Origin: Gaiellasilicea sp963789355
Lineage (GTDB): Bacteria; Actinomycetota; Thermoleophilia; Gaiellales; Gaiellaceae
Reading direction: 5' to 3'
Length of the DNA: 64,000 bases
NCBI GenBank assembly: GCA_963789355.1
Contig: CAWBKK010000010.1
Coordinates: forward strand, 372,001-436,000
Each line of letters opens with the position of its first letter. The stretch's first letter is position 1. Below the pieces are notes generated by a model that worked only from the letters and a program-made list of their open reading frames with translations, did no database searches and was not told the origin of the DNA. A program made the translations under genes and the position numbers. This document shows, piece after piece, positions 48,690 through 56,973 of the stretch.

Positions 48690-51589
48690 TCGGCCAGCTC
48701 GGCCTCGTACTCCTCCGCCTCGTCGATCCGGTCGCGCTCGCGCAGGAAGGCGGCAAGCGCCTTGACCAGCTCACGCCGGATCAGGAGCAGCGGCTTCCCG
48801 TCCACGACCGCCACCGCCTCGCGAAGGAGCGACTCGGCTTCCTCGTCCCGGCCCTGCGCCGCGCGGACGATCCCGAGCGCCATCCGGGTGGTCGCGCGCG
48901 AGATCGTGTCGTGCGGCCCGACGGTCTCGCGCGCCTCGAGCGCGTAACGCTCCGCCTCGTCGATCTTCTTCAGCGAGACCAGCACCTGGGCCAGGCCACG
49001 CTGGCTCTCGCAGAGCGTGCCCCGGTCCTCGAGCGGCTTCAGGATCCTGATCGCGTCCCGGAAGTGGCGCTCTGCCGCCGGAAGGTCGCCGCGACGCCGC
49101 TCGACCCAGCCGTAGTGGTTGCTGACGCGGGCAAGCGCCCACGCGTTGCCCGACTGGGAGAAGAGCTCCTCGGCCCGGTCGAGGCCGGCAGCCGCCTCGT
49201 CCAGCCGGCCGCGCAGCGCGTCGATCCGTGCCCGCGAGACGAGCGCCCAGCCGAGCGTCGTGATGTTGCCGCTCTCTTCGGCCAGCTCGAGCGCTTCCGC
49301 CGAGAGGCGCGTCGCGCGGTCGAGGTCGAGCCGGGCGATCGCCGCGCTTGCGAGCTCGTCGGCGGCGCTCGCCTCCAGATCCTTGCGGCCGATCTCGCGC
49401 GCGACCTCGAGCGCCTTCGTGTTCCAGCGCTCGTCGTCGTCGAGATCTCCGAGCCACCAGCCGATGCGGGCTCGCGTCGCCAGCGCCTCGATCCGGTCCT
49501 CCGGCTTCGCATCGTCGAGCAGGACGAGCGCCTGCTCGACAAGTTCGCGGCCGCGGGGAAGGTCGGCGTCGCGGAGGAGGGCGTTCTCGGCGAGAGCGGT
49601 CAGCGCCAGGCCCTGGAGCCGGACGTCGCCTGCTTCGGTCGCGTCGGCGAAGACGCGCTCCATCTCGACCGCCTGCGCCGGCAGATCCGCGATCCGGCGC
49701 GCCGCCCGGGCGGCGAGGAAGCGCCGCTGCAGGGTCGGCTCGAGCTCCACGGCCCGCACGAGCAGCCGCCGCGCCGACTGGTTCGCCTCGCGCGCGAGCG
49801 CACGGCGGCCAGCCTTTTCGAGCGCGCTTGCGGCACGCGCGGCGAGCTCGGACGGAACGGCGCCGTCGAGGTCCTCCAGCAGCGTCGCCGCCTGGTCGAG
49901 GTGGTACGCGCGAATCTCGACGAGCTCCTCGCCGGCGACCTCGTGGAGCCAGTCGGCGACCTGCTGGTGGAGCTCTGCGCGCGACCCCTTGGTCAGCCCC
50001 GCGTAGGCGACATCGCGGATCAGGACGTGCTTGAACCGGTAGGCGCGCTCGCCGGTGATCGACGTGCGGCTCTCGCGGGTGATGAAGTCACGCAGCAGGA
50101 GATCGTCGAAGACGGGCTCGAGGTCGTCCTCGTCGGGGAGCAGGTGCTGCACGGCACCCTCCCAGAAGATCCGTCCGATCACCGAAGCCCGCTGGAGCAG
50201 GCGCTTCTCGTTCCGGCGCAGCCGGTCGATGCGGGCGGCGATGATCGCCTGGAGCGTGTCCGGAATCCGCTTCGACGAGGTGCCGCCCTCGAGCAGCATC
50301 CGCGTCGTCTCCTCGACGAAGAGGGGGTTGCCCTCGGTCTTCTCGAGCAGGGTCTTCCGCTCGGAGGACGACAGCTCTCGGTCCGCGAGCAGCGCGTCGA
50401 GCAGCTCCTCGCTCTCGTCCGGCGCGAGCGGCTCGAGCTCCGTTGCCGCCGCCCGGAGGCGGCCGCCGCCCCAGCTCGGCCGGATGTCGAGCAGCTCGGG
50501 CCGGGCGAGGCAGAGGATCATCAGCGGCGCGTCCTTGACGCGCTCGGCCAGATGCTCGATCAGCTCGAGCAGAGGCTCCTCGGCCCAGTGCACGTCCTCG
50601 AAGACGAGGATCAGCGGACGCGCGTCCGCGAGCTCGGCAGCCCATTCGCGCGCGGCCCAGGCGATCTCCTGCTGGCTGCGCTCGGTCTCGATCCCCTCGA
50701 GCACGCCGACGGCGAGTGCGAGCAGGTCCGCGACAGCCTCGTCCCCACAGCAGGCGCGCAGCTTCGCGACGGCCTCCTGCACCGGGTCGTCGTCGGCGAT
50801 CCCGGCCGCGACCTTGACCATCTCGGCGAGCGGCCAGTAGGTGACGCCTTCGCCGTAGGGGAGCGAGCGGCCGATCAGGATGCTCGCGCCCTCGACGCCT
50901 TCGAGGAACTCGCGCGCGAGGCGGCTCTTCCCCACTCCGGGCTCGCCGTAGATCGTGAAGAGGTGCGCGCGCTTGTCCCGGATCACGCGGCCGAGCGTGT
51001 TCTGGAGCAGCTCGAGCTCGAAGTCGCGGCCGACGAAGGGCGCGGCGACCGACGGCACGCGGCCGTCGCCATCGTGGATTCCGGTCAGCCGCCACGCGAG
51101 CAGCGGCTCCCCGAAGCCCTTCAGCTCGATCGAGCCGACCTCCTCGGTCTCGGCGACGGCGATGGTCAGCCGGCGCGCAAACGGGCCGACGAGAATCTCG
51201 CCCGGCTGCGCCGCCTGCTGCAGCCTGGCCGCGACGTTGACCGCCTCGCCGGTCGCAAAGGTCGAATCCGACTCGTCCGCGACCACTTCGCCGGCCTCCA
51301 CGCCGATCCGTGCCTCGAGACCGAGCTCGTGCACCGAGTCGAGGATCGCGGAGGCGGCGCGGACTGCGCGCTCGGCGTCGTCCTCGTGCGCCTGCGGGAT
51401 CCCGAACGCGGCCATGACGGCGTCGCCGGCGAACTTCTCGACGATGCCGCCGTGCGTCGTGATGCAGTGCGAGACGTGATCGAAGAACGAGTTGACGCGC
51501 CGCCGGACGATCTCCGGATCGCGCGCGGCGACGAGCTCCGTCGAGCCGACGAGATCGACGAAGACGACGGTTGCGAGCTTGCGTTCCAC
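48662..51589 (-). CDS. Class III adenylate/guanylate cyclase - AAA ATPase - TPR protein
   Basis: 975 residues. Cyclase domain at 1-170 with metal Asp12 (VVFVDLVGSTE), Lys52 and Asp56 (VEKFAGDAVMAAFG) and Asn/Arg in GEAVNVAARLQ, so catalytic residues are intact. STAND-type ATPase at about 190-540 with P-loop YGEPGVGKSRLA and Walker B LILVFEDVHW. TPR-like helical repeats from about 600 to the end. The layout is common in actinobacteria for signal-regulated cyclases. GTG start with TACAAT six bases upstream. Confidence 0.92.
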   Translation of the reverse strand: MERKLATVVFVDLVGSTELVAARDPEIVRRRVNSFFDHVSHCITTHGGIVEKFAGDAVMAAFGIPQAHEDDAERAVRAASAILDSVHELGLEARIGVEAGEVVADESDSTFATGEAVNVAARLQQAAQPGEILVGPFARRLTIAVAETEEVGSIELKGFGEPLLAWRLTGIHDGDGRVPSVAAPFVGRDFELELLQNTLGRVIRDKRAHLFTIYGEPGVGKSRLAREFLEGVEGASILIGRSLPYGEGVTYWPLAEMVKVAAGIADDDPVQEAVAKLRACCGDEAVADLLALAVGVLEGIETERSQQEIAWAAREWAAELADARPLILVFEDVHWAEEPLLELIEHLAERVKDAPLMILCLARPELLDIRPSWGGGRLRAAATELEPLAPDESEELLDALLADRELSSSERKTLLEKTEGNPLFVEETTRMLLEGGTSSKRIPDTLQAIIAARIDRLRRNEKRLLQRASVIGRIFWEGAVQHLLPDEDDLEPVFDDLLLRDFITRESRTSITGERAYRFKHVLIRDVAYAGLTKGSRAELHQQVADWLHEVAGEELVEIRAYHLDQAATLLEDLDGAVPSELAARAASALEKAGRRALAREANQSARRLLVRAVELEPTLQRRFLAARAARRIADLPAQAVEMERVFADATEAGDVRLQGLALTALAENALLRDADLPRGRELVEQALVLLDDAKPEDRIEALATRARIGWWLGDLDDDERWNTKALEVAREIGRKDLEASAADELASAAIARLDLDRATRLSAEALELAEESGNITTLGWALVSRARIDALRGRLDEAAAGLDRAEELFSQSGNAWALARVSNHYGWVERRRGDLPAAERHFRDAIRILKPLEDRGTLCESQRGLAQVLVSLKKIDEAERYALEARETVGPHDTISRATTRMALGIVRAAQGRDEEAESLLREAVAVVDGKPLLLIRRELVKALAAFLRERDRIDEAEEYEAELADYEAALTPA

Positions 51590-51665
51590 CGTTCGATTGT
51601 AGTTACGAGGGGTCGGGCTACGACTGCCGCGGGCCTGGCCGCCGCGGGTGCGCTAGCGTCACCGC

Positions 51666-53012
51666 GTGCTCTCGCCCGCCGCCTTCAAGGCCTATGACGT
51701 TCGCGGCGTCTACGCGGACGAGCTCGACGAGGAGGGCGCCTACGCGATCGGCCGCGCGTTCGTCGAGCAGTTCGAGCCGAAGCGGATCGCCGTCGGCCGG
51801 GACATGCGCCTGTCGTCTCCCTCGATGTCGGCCGCGTTGATCGAGGGTGCGCTGGACGGCGGCACCGACGTGCTCGACCTCGGAATGGTCGGAACGGAGA
51901 TGGTCTACTTCGCCGTCGGCGATCTCGGTCTCGACGGCGGTGTCTGCGTCACGGCCTCGCACAACCCGAAGCAGTACACCGGGATGAAGATCGTCCGCCG
52001 CGGCGCGCTGCCGGTCGGGGGCGAGTCCGGCCTCCTCGACGTGCGCGATCGTGCGCTGGAGCTTGTGTCACAGGAATACAAGCCCTCCTCCGACCGCAAG
52101 GCCACCGACTACGACATCTGGGACGCGTTCGTCGACAAGGTGCTGTCGTTCGTGGACGTGTCCGAGATCCGGCCGCTGAAGGTCGTGATCGACGCGGCGA
52201 ACGGGATGGCCGGGGCGATGCTGCCGCCGGTCCTCGAGCGGCTTCCGATCGAGGCCGTCCCCTGCTACTTCGAGCCGGACGGCAGCTTCCCCAACCACGA
52301 GCCGAACCCACTGTTGCCCGAGAACCGCGAGTTCATCATCGGCAAGACGCTCGCGGAGCGGGCCGACCTCGGGGTCGCGTACGACGGCGACGCCGACCGC
52401 TGCTTCTTCGTCGACGACACCGGCGAGTTCGTCCCCGGCGACTTCGTCACCGCGCTGCTTGCCGAGTCGATCCTGCGCAAGGAGGGCGGCGGCAAGGTGA
52501 TCTACGACGTGCGGGCGAGCCGGGCCGTGCCGCAGGCGATCGAGGGCGCCGGCGGCACCGCGCTGATGAACCGGGTCGGCCACGCGTACATCAAGCACCG
52601 CATGCGCAAGGAGGGCGCGGTCTTCGGCGGCGAGGTCTCGGCCCACTACTACTTCCGCGACTTCTCCCAGGCCGACTCCGGCGTCGTCCCGTTCCTGCTC
52701 TTGCTCGAGCTGATCTCGCAGGATGGACGCAAGCTCTCCGAGATCCTGGCGCCGTACCGGGAGCGATTCTTCCTGACCGGCGAGATCAACACGCCGGTCT
52801 CGGATGTGGCGTTGAAGCTGCAGGAGCTGAAGGAGCGCTACGCGGACGGCACCGTCACCCACCTCGACGGGATCTCAGTCGACTACGACGACTGGCACTT
52901 CAACGTCCGCCCCTCGAACACCGAGCCGCTGCTACGCCTCAATCTGGAGGCGTTCTCCCAGGAGCAGATGGAGCGGAAGCGCGACGAGGTGCTCGACCTG
53001 ATCCGGTCGTGA
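51666..53012 (+). CDS. manB: Phosphomannomutase/phosphoglucomutase
   Basis: 448 residues of the alpha-D-phosphohexomutase family. Domain 1 phosphoserine Ser98 in VCVTASHNPKQYTG, Mg loop DGDADR at 240-245, sugar loop GEVSAHYYF, phosphate loop RPSNTEPLLRL. Interconverts hexose 6- and 1-phosphates for nucleotide sugar synthesis. GTG start with TAGCGT six bases upstream. Heads a three-gene operon with GTGA overlaps. Confidence 0.94.
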   Translation: MLSPAAFKAYDVRGVYADELDEEGAYAIGRAFVEQFEPKRIAVGRDMRLSSPSMSAALIEGALDGGTDVLDLGMVGTEMVYFAVGDLGLDGGVCVTASHNPKQYTGMKIVRRGALPVGGESGLLDVRDRALELVSQEYKPSSDRKATDYDIWDAFVDKVLSFVDVSEIRPLKVVIDAANGMAGAMLPPVLERLPIEAVPCYFEPDGSFPNHEPNPLLPENREFIIGKTLAERADLGVAYDGDADRCFFVDDTGEFVPGDFVTALLAESILRKEGGGKVIYDVRASRAVPQAIEGAGGTALMNRVGHAYIKHRMRKEGAVFGGEVSAHYYFRDFSQADSGVVPFLLLLELISQDGRKLSEILAPYRERFFLTGEINTPVSDVALKLQELKERYADGTVTHLDGISVDYDDWHFNVRPSNTEPLLRLNLEAFSQEQMERKRDEVLDLIRS

Positions 53013-53464
53013 CCGCGATCGAGCTCGGACGTCTCACCGACCGGAAGCCGCCGTTCAAGTACTCGGCGATCGCGCGGGTCTGGTTCTCCGACACGGACGC
53101 GCAGGGGATCGTCTACTACGGCCGCTACCTTCCCTACTTCGACCACGCCCGGACCGAGTACCACCGCCATCTCGGCGGCAGCAGGCTCGAAGGGCGCGAC
53201 TTCGTCATGCGCGCCTCGACGGTCGAGTACCACGCGCCGGCGCGCTTCGACGACCTGCTCGAGATCTTCGTCCGAGCGGCGCGGATCGGCCGCTCGAGCA
53301 TGACCTACGAGTGCGCCGCGTACCGGATGGAGGACGACGAGCTGATGGTGACCGCGACCCAGACGCTCGTCCTCGTCGATCTCGACGAACGGCGGCCGTG
53401 CGAGATCCCGGCTGCGTTCCGGGCGCTGATCGCCTCGTTCGAGGGAGAGGATCTGGACGCGTGA
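53009..53464 (+). CDS. Hotdog-fold acyl-CoA thioesterase (4HBT type)
   Basis: 151 residues, hotdog fold. The segment RVWFSDTDAQGIVYYGRYLPYFDHARTEY contains the 4-hydroxybenzoyl-CoA thioesterase-family Asp in DTDAQGIV. Acyl substrate unknown. GTG start overlaps the manB stop (GTGA) and its own stop overlaps the next gene the same way. The link to a phosphomannomutase is by operon only. Confidence 0.88.
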   Translation: MTAIELGRLTDRKPPFKYSAIARVWFSDTDAQGIVYYGRYLPYFDHARTEYHRHLGGSRLEGRDFVMRASTVEYHAPARFDDLLEIFVRAARIGRSSMTYECAAYRMEDDELMVTATQTLVLVDLDERRPCEIPAAFRALIASFEGEDLDA

Positions 53465-53805
53465 GCACGCACGCGGACGCGCGCGAGGCGATCGAGCGCG
53501 TCGTCGACGATGGCGGCGAGGCCGACGAGGTTCTCCGTCGGGTCGTGGCGGTCCTGCACGAGCACGTCGGCGGGTTCATCCGGATCAGCTTCGTCGAGGG
53601 GGGCGAGCTCGTCCCCGGCCCCGCTGCCGGCGAGCCCGCCGGCACCACCTCGTTCCCGATCGCGTACGAGGGCCGCCACGTCGCCGACCTCGAGGCAGAC
53701 GCCCCGGCGGCGCCAGCGCACGCCCTGCTCGAGCACGTGGCGACGCTTCTCGGGCCGTACGCACTCGTTGGCTGGGACACCGGCGGAGAGGAGTGGGCGC
53801 CCTAG
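53461..53805 (+). CDS. Small GAF-like protein
   Basis: 114 residues, pattern of a short GAF domain: DEVLRRVVAVLHEHVGGFIR, ISFVEGGELVPGP, TTSFPIAYEGRHVADLEAD, LLEHVATLLGPYAL. Related proteins include free-methionine sulfoxide reductase-like and sensor GAF domains, but catalytic cysteines are absent. GTG start in a GTGA overlap with the thioesterase. Followed by a GC-rich inverted repeat (GGCGCCCGT 53829-53837, ACGGGCGCC 53875-53883). Confidence 0.65.
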   Translation: MSTHADAREAIERVVDDGGEADEVLRRVVAVLHEHVGGFIRISFVEGGELVPGPAAGEPAGTTSFPIAYEGRHVADLEADAPAAPAHALLEHVATLLGPYALVGWDTGGEEWAP

Positions 53806-53947
53806 CCCCCGTCCCGCAGTCTGCAGAGGGCGCCCGTCGGGGCCGCGCGCCCGCCGAAGCTGTGGCCGCTTCGAACGGGCGCCGCAGTGCCCGTTTACCC
53901 CTCTCCCCTACCTTCTCGTTGTAGTCGGATTCCGGCCGGCGTCCATC

Positions 53948-53996
53948 CCTCGTTCGAGGTACCCCCCTCGATCGAGGGATCATCCCTCGTTCGAGT
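53948..53996. promoter_or_regulatory. Three palindromic boxes upstream of mprA-like gene
   Basis: Cores CCTCGTTCGAGG (53948-53959), CCTCGATCGAGG (53966-53977) and CCTCGTTCGAGT (53985-53996), spaced 18 and 19 bp, just upstream of a promoter candidate TTAACC (54008-54013)-N18-CACAAT (54032-54037). Likely operator for a dimeric regulator of the two-component operon. Confidence 0.6.
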
Positions 53997-54044
53997 GATC
54001 TGCGTTCTTAACCGGCGTTCATGTCCGTGCGCACAATGTCTCCC

Positions 54045-54716
54045 ATGAGGATCTTGGTCGTCGACGACGAGCCCGCGGTGCGAGACTCCCTCCGCCGGGC
54101 CCTGCAGCTGGAGGGCTACGAGGTCGAGCTCGCGGGCGACGGACAGGAGGCGCTCGACAGGGTCGGCGAGAACAGCGTCGACGCCGTCATCCTCGACGTC
54201 TCGATGCCGAGGCTCGACGGGCTCGAGGCCTGCCGGCGCCTCCGCAGCGCCGGCAACACGCTGCCGGTGCTGATGCTGACCGCGAGAGACGAGGTCTCGG
54301 ACCGTGTTGCCGGCCTGGATGCGGGAGCGGACGACTACGTCGTGAAGCCGTTCGCGCTCGAGGAGCTGCTCGCCCGGCTGCGGGCCCTCCTGCGCCGGGC
54401 CGCACCCGCCGACGGCGACGTGCTCCGGTTCGCAGACGTCGAGCTCGATCCGGCAACCCGCGAGGTTCGCCGCGGCAGCGACCCGATCGAGCTGACGCGG
54501 ACGGAGTTCACGCTGCTCGAGCTCTTCCTGCTCAACCCGCGGCAGGTGCTGACCCGCTCGATCATCTTCGAGCGCGTCTGGGGCTACGACTTCGGCTTCG
54601 GCTCCAACTCGCTCGACGTCTACATCGGCTACCTCCGCCGCAAGACCGAGCAGGGCGGCAAGCCACGACTGATCCAGACGATCCGCGGCGTCGGCTACGC
54701 GCTCCGCGAGGCGTGA
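54045..54716 (+). CDS. MprA-like OmpR-family response regulator
   Basis: 223 residues. Receiver with RILVVDDEPAVRDSLRRALQ, phosphoacceptor Asp in AVILDVSMPRLDGLEACRRL, and Lys in DYVVKPFALEELLARLRALL. The winged helix has LTRTEFTLLELFLLNPRQVL and DVYIGYLRRKTEQGGKPRLI. Very close to mycobacterial MprA in pattern. ATG 54045 fits the MprA N-terminus and has CACAAT seven bases upstream; ATG 54021 is an alternative. Followed by the kinase with GTGA overlap. Confidence 0.93.
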   Translation: MRILVVDDEPAVRDSLRRALQLEGYEVELAGDGQEALDRVGENSVDAVILDVSMPRLDGLEACRRLRSAGNTLPVLMLTARDEVSDRVAGLDAGADDYVVKPFALEELLARLRALLRRAAPADGDVLRFADVELDPATREVRRGSDPIELTRTEFTLLELFLLNPRQVLTRSIIFERVWGYDFGFGSNSLDVYIGYLRRKTEQGGKPRLIQTIRGVGYALREA

Positions 54717-56073
54717 GCATGAGCTACCGAGCGCGACTCACGTTCGCCGCGGCAGCGGCGGTGGCCGTCGCAGTCGTCGGCGCCTCCGCCGCGACCTACG
54801 GCCTCGTTCGGAGCGAGCTCCGCAGCCAGGTGGACGACACGCTCCGCTCCCGGGCCCGCGACCTTCCGCCCAGGCTCGACATCATCGGCGACCCCGACGG
54901 GGAGCAGTTTCTCAGCCTCAGGCCGGAGCGGTTCGGCGGGGTCGCCGTGTTCACCCAGCTGGTGCGCCAAGACGGAGAGGCGATCACGCCGCCGGGCTCC
55001 CAGGGCCGTCTGCCCGTGTCGGACCGGGCGCGGGCGGCTGCAGAGGGAGACGCGGACGAGCCGTTCTTCGAGGATGCGAACGTCCAGGGGACGCACGTCC
55101 GCGTGCTGACGGTGCCGCTCGGCCAGGGCTACGCGGTTCAGGTTGCGCGTTCCCTGGAGGAGGTAGATCGCGTGCTGGGCCGGGTCACACGCTGGCTGAT
55201 CGCGCTCGCACTGACGGGGATCGGGCTCGCCGCTGGGCTCGGCCTGCTCGTCGCACGCGCCGTGCTCGCGCCGGTGCAGCGGCTGACTCGGACGGCGGAA
55301 GAGGTCTCGGAGACGCGTGACCTCTCGCGCCGGATCGACGCTTCGGGGACCGACGAGCTCTCGCGACTTGCGACAACGTTCAACACGATGCTCGGCGCAC
55401 TCGAAGACTCGGCGCGGGCGCAGCGGCAGCTCGTCTCGGACGCCTCGCACGAGCTGCGGACGCCCCTGACCAGCCTGCGCACGAACATCGAGGTCCTCGC
55501 CCGCGACCAGGCGCTCCCGCCCGGCGACCGGGAGCAGCTACTGCGCGACGTCACCGAGCAGCTGACCGAGATGACGGCGCTGATCGCCGAGCTCGTCGAG
55601 CTCGCGCGAGGCGACCAGGCGCCGGCCGACCCGGAGGACGTGAGGCTCGACCTCGTTACCGCGGACGCGATCGAGCGGACACGCCGGAACCGGCCGGGCG
55701 TCAGCTTCAAGGCCGAGCTCGAGGACTCGCTGATCCGCGGCGTGCCGGCGACGATCGAGCGGGCGGTCTCGAACCTGCTCGACAACGCGGCGAAGTGGAG
55801 TCCGGCCGGCGGCGAGGTCGAGGTGACCGTTCGCGACGGCGAGCTGACCGTGCGCGACCACGGGCCGGGGATCGACGACGCCGACCTTCCGTTCGTGTTC
55901 GACCGCTTCTACCGCGCGCCGTCGGCGCGCGGCCTGCCGGGCTCGGGCTCGGGCTCGCGATCGTCCGCCAGGTCGCCGAGGCGCACGGCGGCACGGTGGT
56001 CGCCGACCGCGCCGAGGGCGGGGGCACGATCGTGCGGCTCTGCCTGCCCGCCCAGGAGCCCGCGAAGACTTAG
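54713..56073 (+). pseudogene. MprB-like sensor histidine kinase, frameshifted in G2 box
   Basis: Two membrane segments (about 8-30 and 160-182) flank a sensor domain. HAMP (ARAVLAPVQRLTRTAEEVSE), HisKA VSDASHELRTPLTSLRTN, N box NLLDNAAKW, G1 RDHGPGI and F box FDRFYRAPS follow. The next box should read GLGLAIVRQVAEAHGG, but that sequence lies in the -1 frame from about 55945; a tandem GGGCTC x3 at 55939-55956 marks the change. In frame the protein would run wrongly to 56404. The shifted frame ends at TAG 56071-56073, inside operator repeat 1. One base lost, a sequence error, or a programmed shift are all possible. Confidence 0.85.
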
Positions 56074-56106
56074 GAACTTCTTCGTCTGCCCTCAGGGAGC
56101 TCTTAG
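56068..56106 (+). promoter_or_regulatory. Operator A: four 11-bp direct repeats
   Basis: ACTTAG, TCTTCG, CCTCAG and TCTTAG start at 56068, 56079, 56090 and 56101, exact 11-bp period with 5-base spacers. It ends 54 bases before the ATG at 56160. Direct repeats at one helical turn are typical of OmpR-family regulators binding in tandem; the likely ligand is the MprA-like regulator. Confidence 0.7.
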
Positions 56107-56159
56107 GCGGCCCAGCGACGCTGGGTCTGTCCACGCAAGCACCCGAAGGGAGCAGACAG

Positions 56160-56822
56160 ATGAAGGGACTCAAGCTCAAGATCGCAGGCGGCACCGCGGC
56201 CCTCGCGGCCGTCCTCGGAGGCGGCGCAGCCGTCGCCGCGACGCAGCTCTCGCCCACGGAGGAGAGCGACGCAATCGTCGAGGACGCAGCGAAGCAGCTC
56301 GGCGTCAGTGCCGACGAGCTCGACGCGGCCTTGAAACAGGCGCTCCAGAACCGCATCGATGCGGCCGTCGAGGCCGGGACGATCACCGAGGCTCGGGCCA
56401 CTGAGTTGAAAGAGCGGATCGAGGCAGGCGAGGTACCGCTCGTCGGGATCGGCCCGGGGCCGGGTCATCGCGGCGGGCACCATGGCTTCGTCGACTTCGC
56501 CGCGGCGGCCGACTTCATCGGCGTCACCGAGGCGGAGCTCCGCGCCAGCCTCGAGGATGGCGACACGCTGGCCGAGGTCGCGACGGCGAACGGGAAGACC
56601 GCGGCAGCGCTCGTCGACGCGCTCGTAGCCGCTGCGAACGCCGACCTCGACGAGAAGGTCGAGGCGGGCAGGCTGACCGAGGCCCAGCGGACGTCGATCC
56701 TCGCCGACCTGGAGTCGCGGCTGGACGACGTCGTCAACGGCGAGTTCAGCTTCGGCTTCCGCGGCGGCCCTCCGTCCGGGTTGGCGCCCGACGCCGCGGA
56801 TCCCAACGCCGCCGACGCCTGA
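56160..56822 (+). CDS. Exported helical protein, paralogue of the 58056 gene
   Basis: 220 residues. N-terminal signal or anchor (KLKIAGGTAALAAVLGGGAAVAA). Then two related helical modules: DAAKQLGVSADELDAALKQA with a following IDAAVEAGTITEARATELK, and ADFIGVTEAELRASLEDG with LDEKVEAGRLTEAQRTSI. A His/Gly-rich linker (GPGHRGGHHG) joins them. No enzyme motif. Operator A and ribosome binding site GAAGGGAG precede it. Likely target of the MprAB-like system. A terminator follows. Confidence 0.75.
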   Translation: MKGLKLKIAGGTAALAAVLGGGAAVAATQLSPTEESDAIVEDAAKQLGVSADELDAALKQALQNRIDAAVEAGTITEARATELKERIEAGEVPLVGIGPGPGHRGGHHGFVDFAAAADFIGVTEAELRASLEDGDTLAEVATANGKTAAALVDALVAAANADLDEKVEAGRLTEAQRTSILADLESRLDDVVNGEFSFGFRGGPPSGLAPDAADPNAADA

Positions 56823-56841
56823 GCCGCCGTCCCCTCCCTGT

Positions 56842-56872
56842 GCCCCGGCCGGTTCCCCCTCCCGGCCGGGGC
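56842..56872 (+). terminator. GC hairpin terminator
   Basis: GCCCCGGCCGG (56842-56852) and CCGGCCGGGGC (56862-56872), a perfect 11-bp stem with 9-base loop, 20 bases after the stop of the 56160 gene and 9 bases before operator B. It insulates the two units. Confidence 0.75.
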
Positions 56873-56880
56873 GGCAGCGG

Positions 56881-56919
56881 TCTTAGGAACTTCTTAGCCC
56901 CGTCTCAGCTTCGGCTTAG
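56881..56919 (+). promoter_or_regulatory. Operator B: four 11-bp direct repeats
   Basis: TCTTAG, TCTTAG, TCTCAG and GCTTAG start at 56881, 56892, 56903 and 56914, again an exact 11-bp period. The first spacer GAACT is identical to that in operator A. The last repeat ends 54 bases before the htrA-like ATG, against 53 in operator A. Confidence 0.75.
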
Positions 56920-56973
56920 AGACGACTGGTCTCCTGACTGCCACGACGACGCACTCGAAAGGAATTCACCGCC

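Noticed and set aside
47681..51697. 1338-codon open frame on the plus strand
   Set aside because: Antisense shadow of the cyclase-ATPase-TPR gene; low-complexity charged composition typical of high-GC shadows.
53948..53996. Short CRISPR-like array
   Set aside because: Only three 12-bp palindromes with 6-7 base gaps; far too short for repeats and spacers and no cas genes.
53941..54000. GTTCGA sequences resembling a tRNA T-arm
   Set aside because: No acceptor, D or anticodon stems around them; the three copies are regularly spaced palindromes, so an operator is more likely.
55945..55960. Programmed -1 frameshift signal in the MprB-like gene
   Set aside because: No X-XXY-YYZ slippery heptamer is visible; recorded as a frameshift of unknown cause instead.
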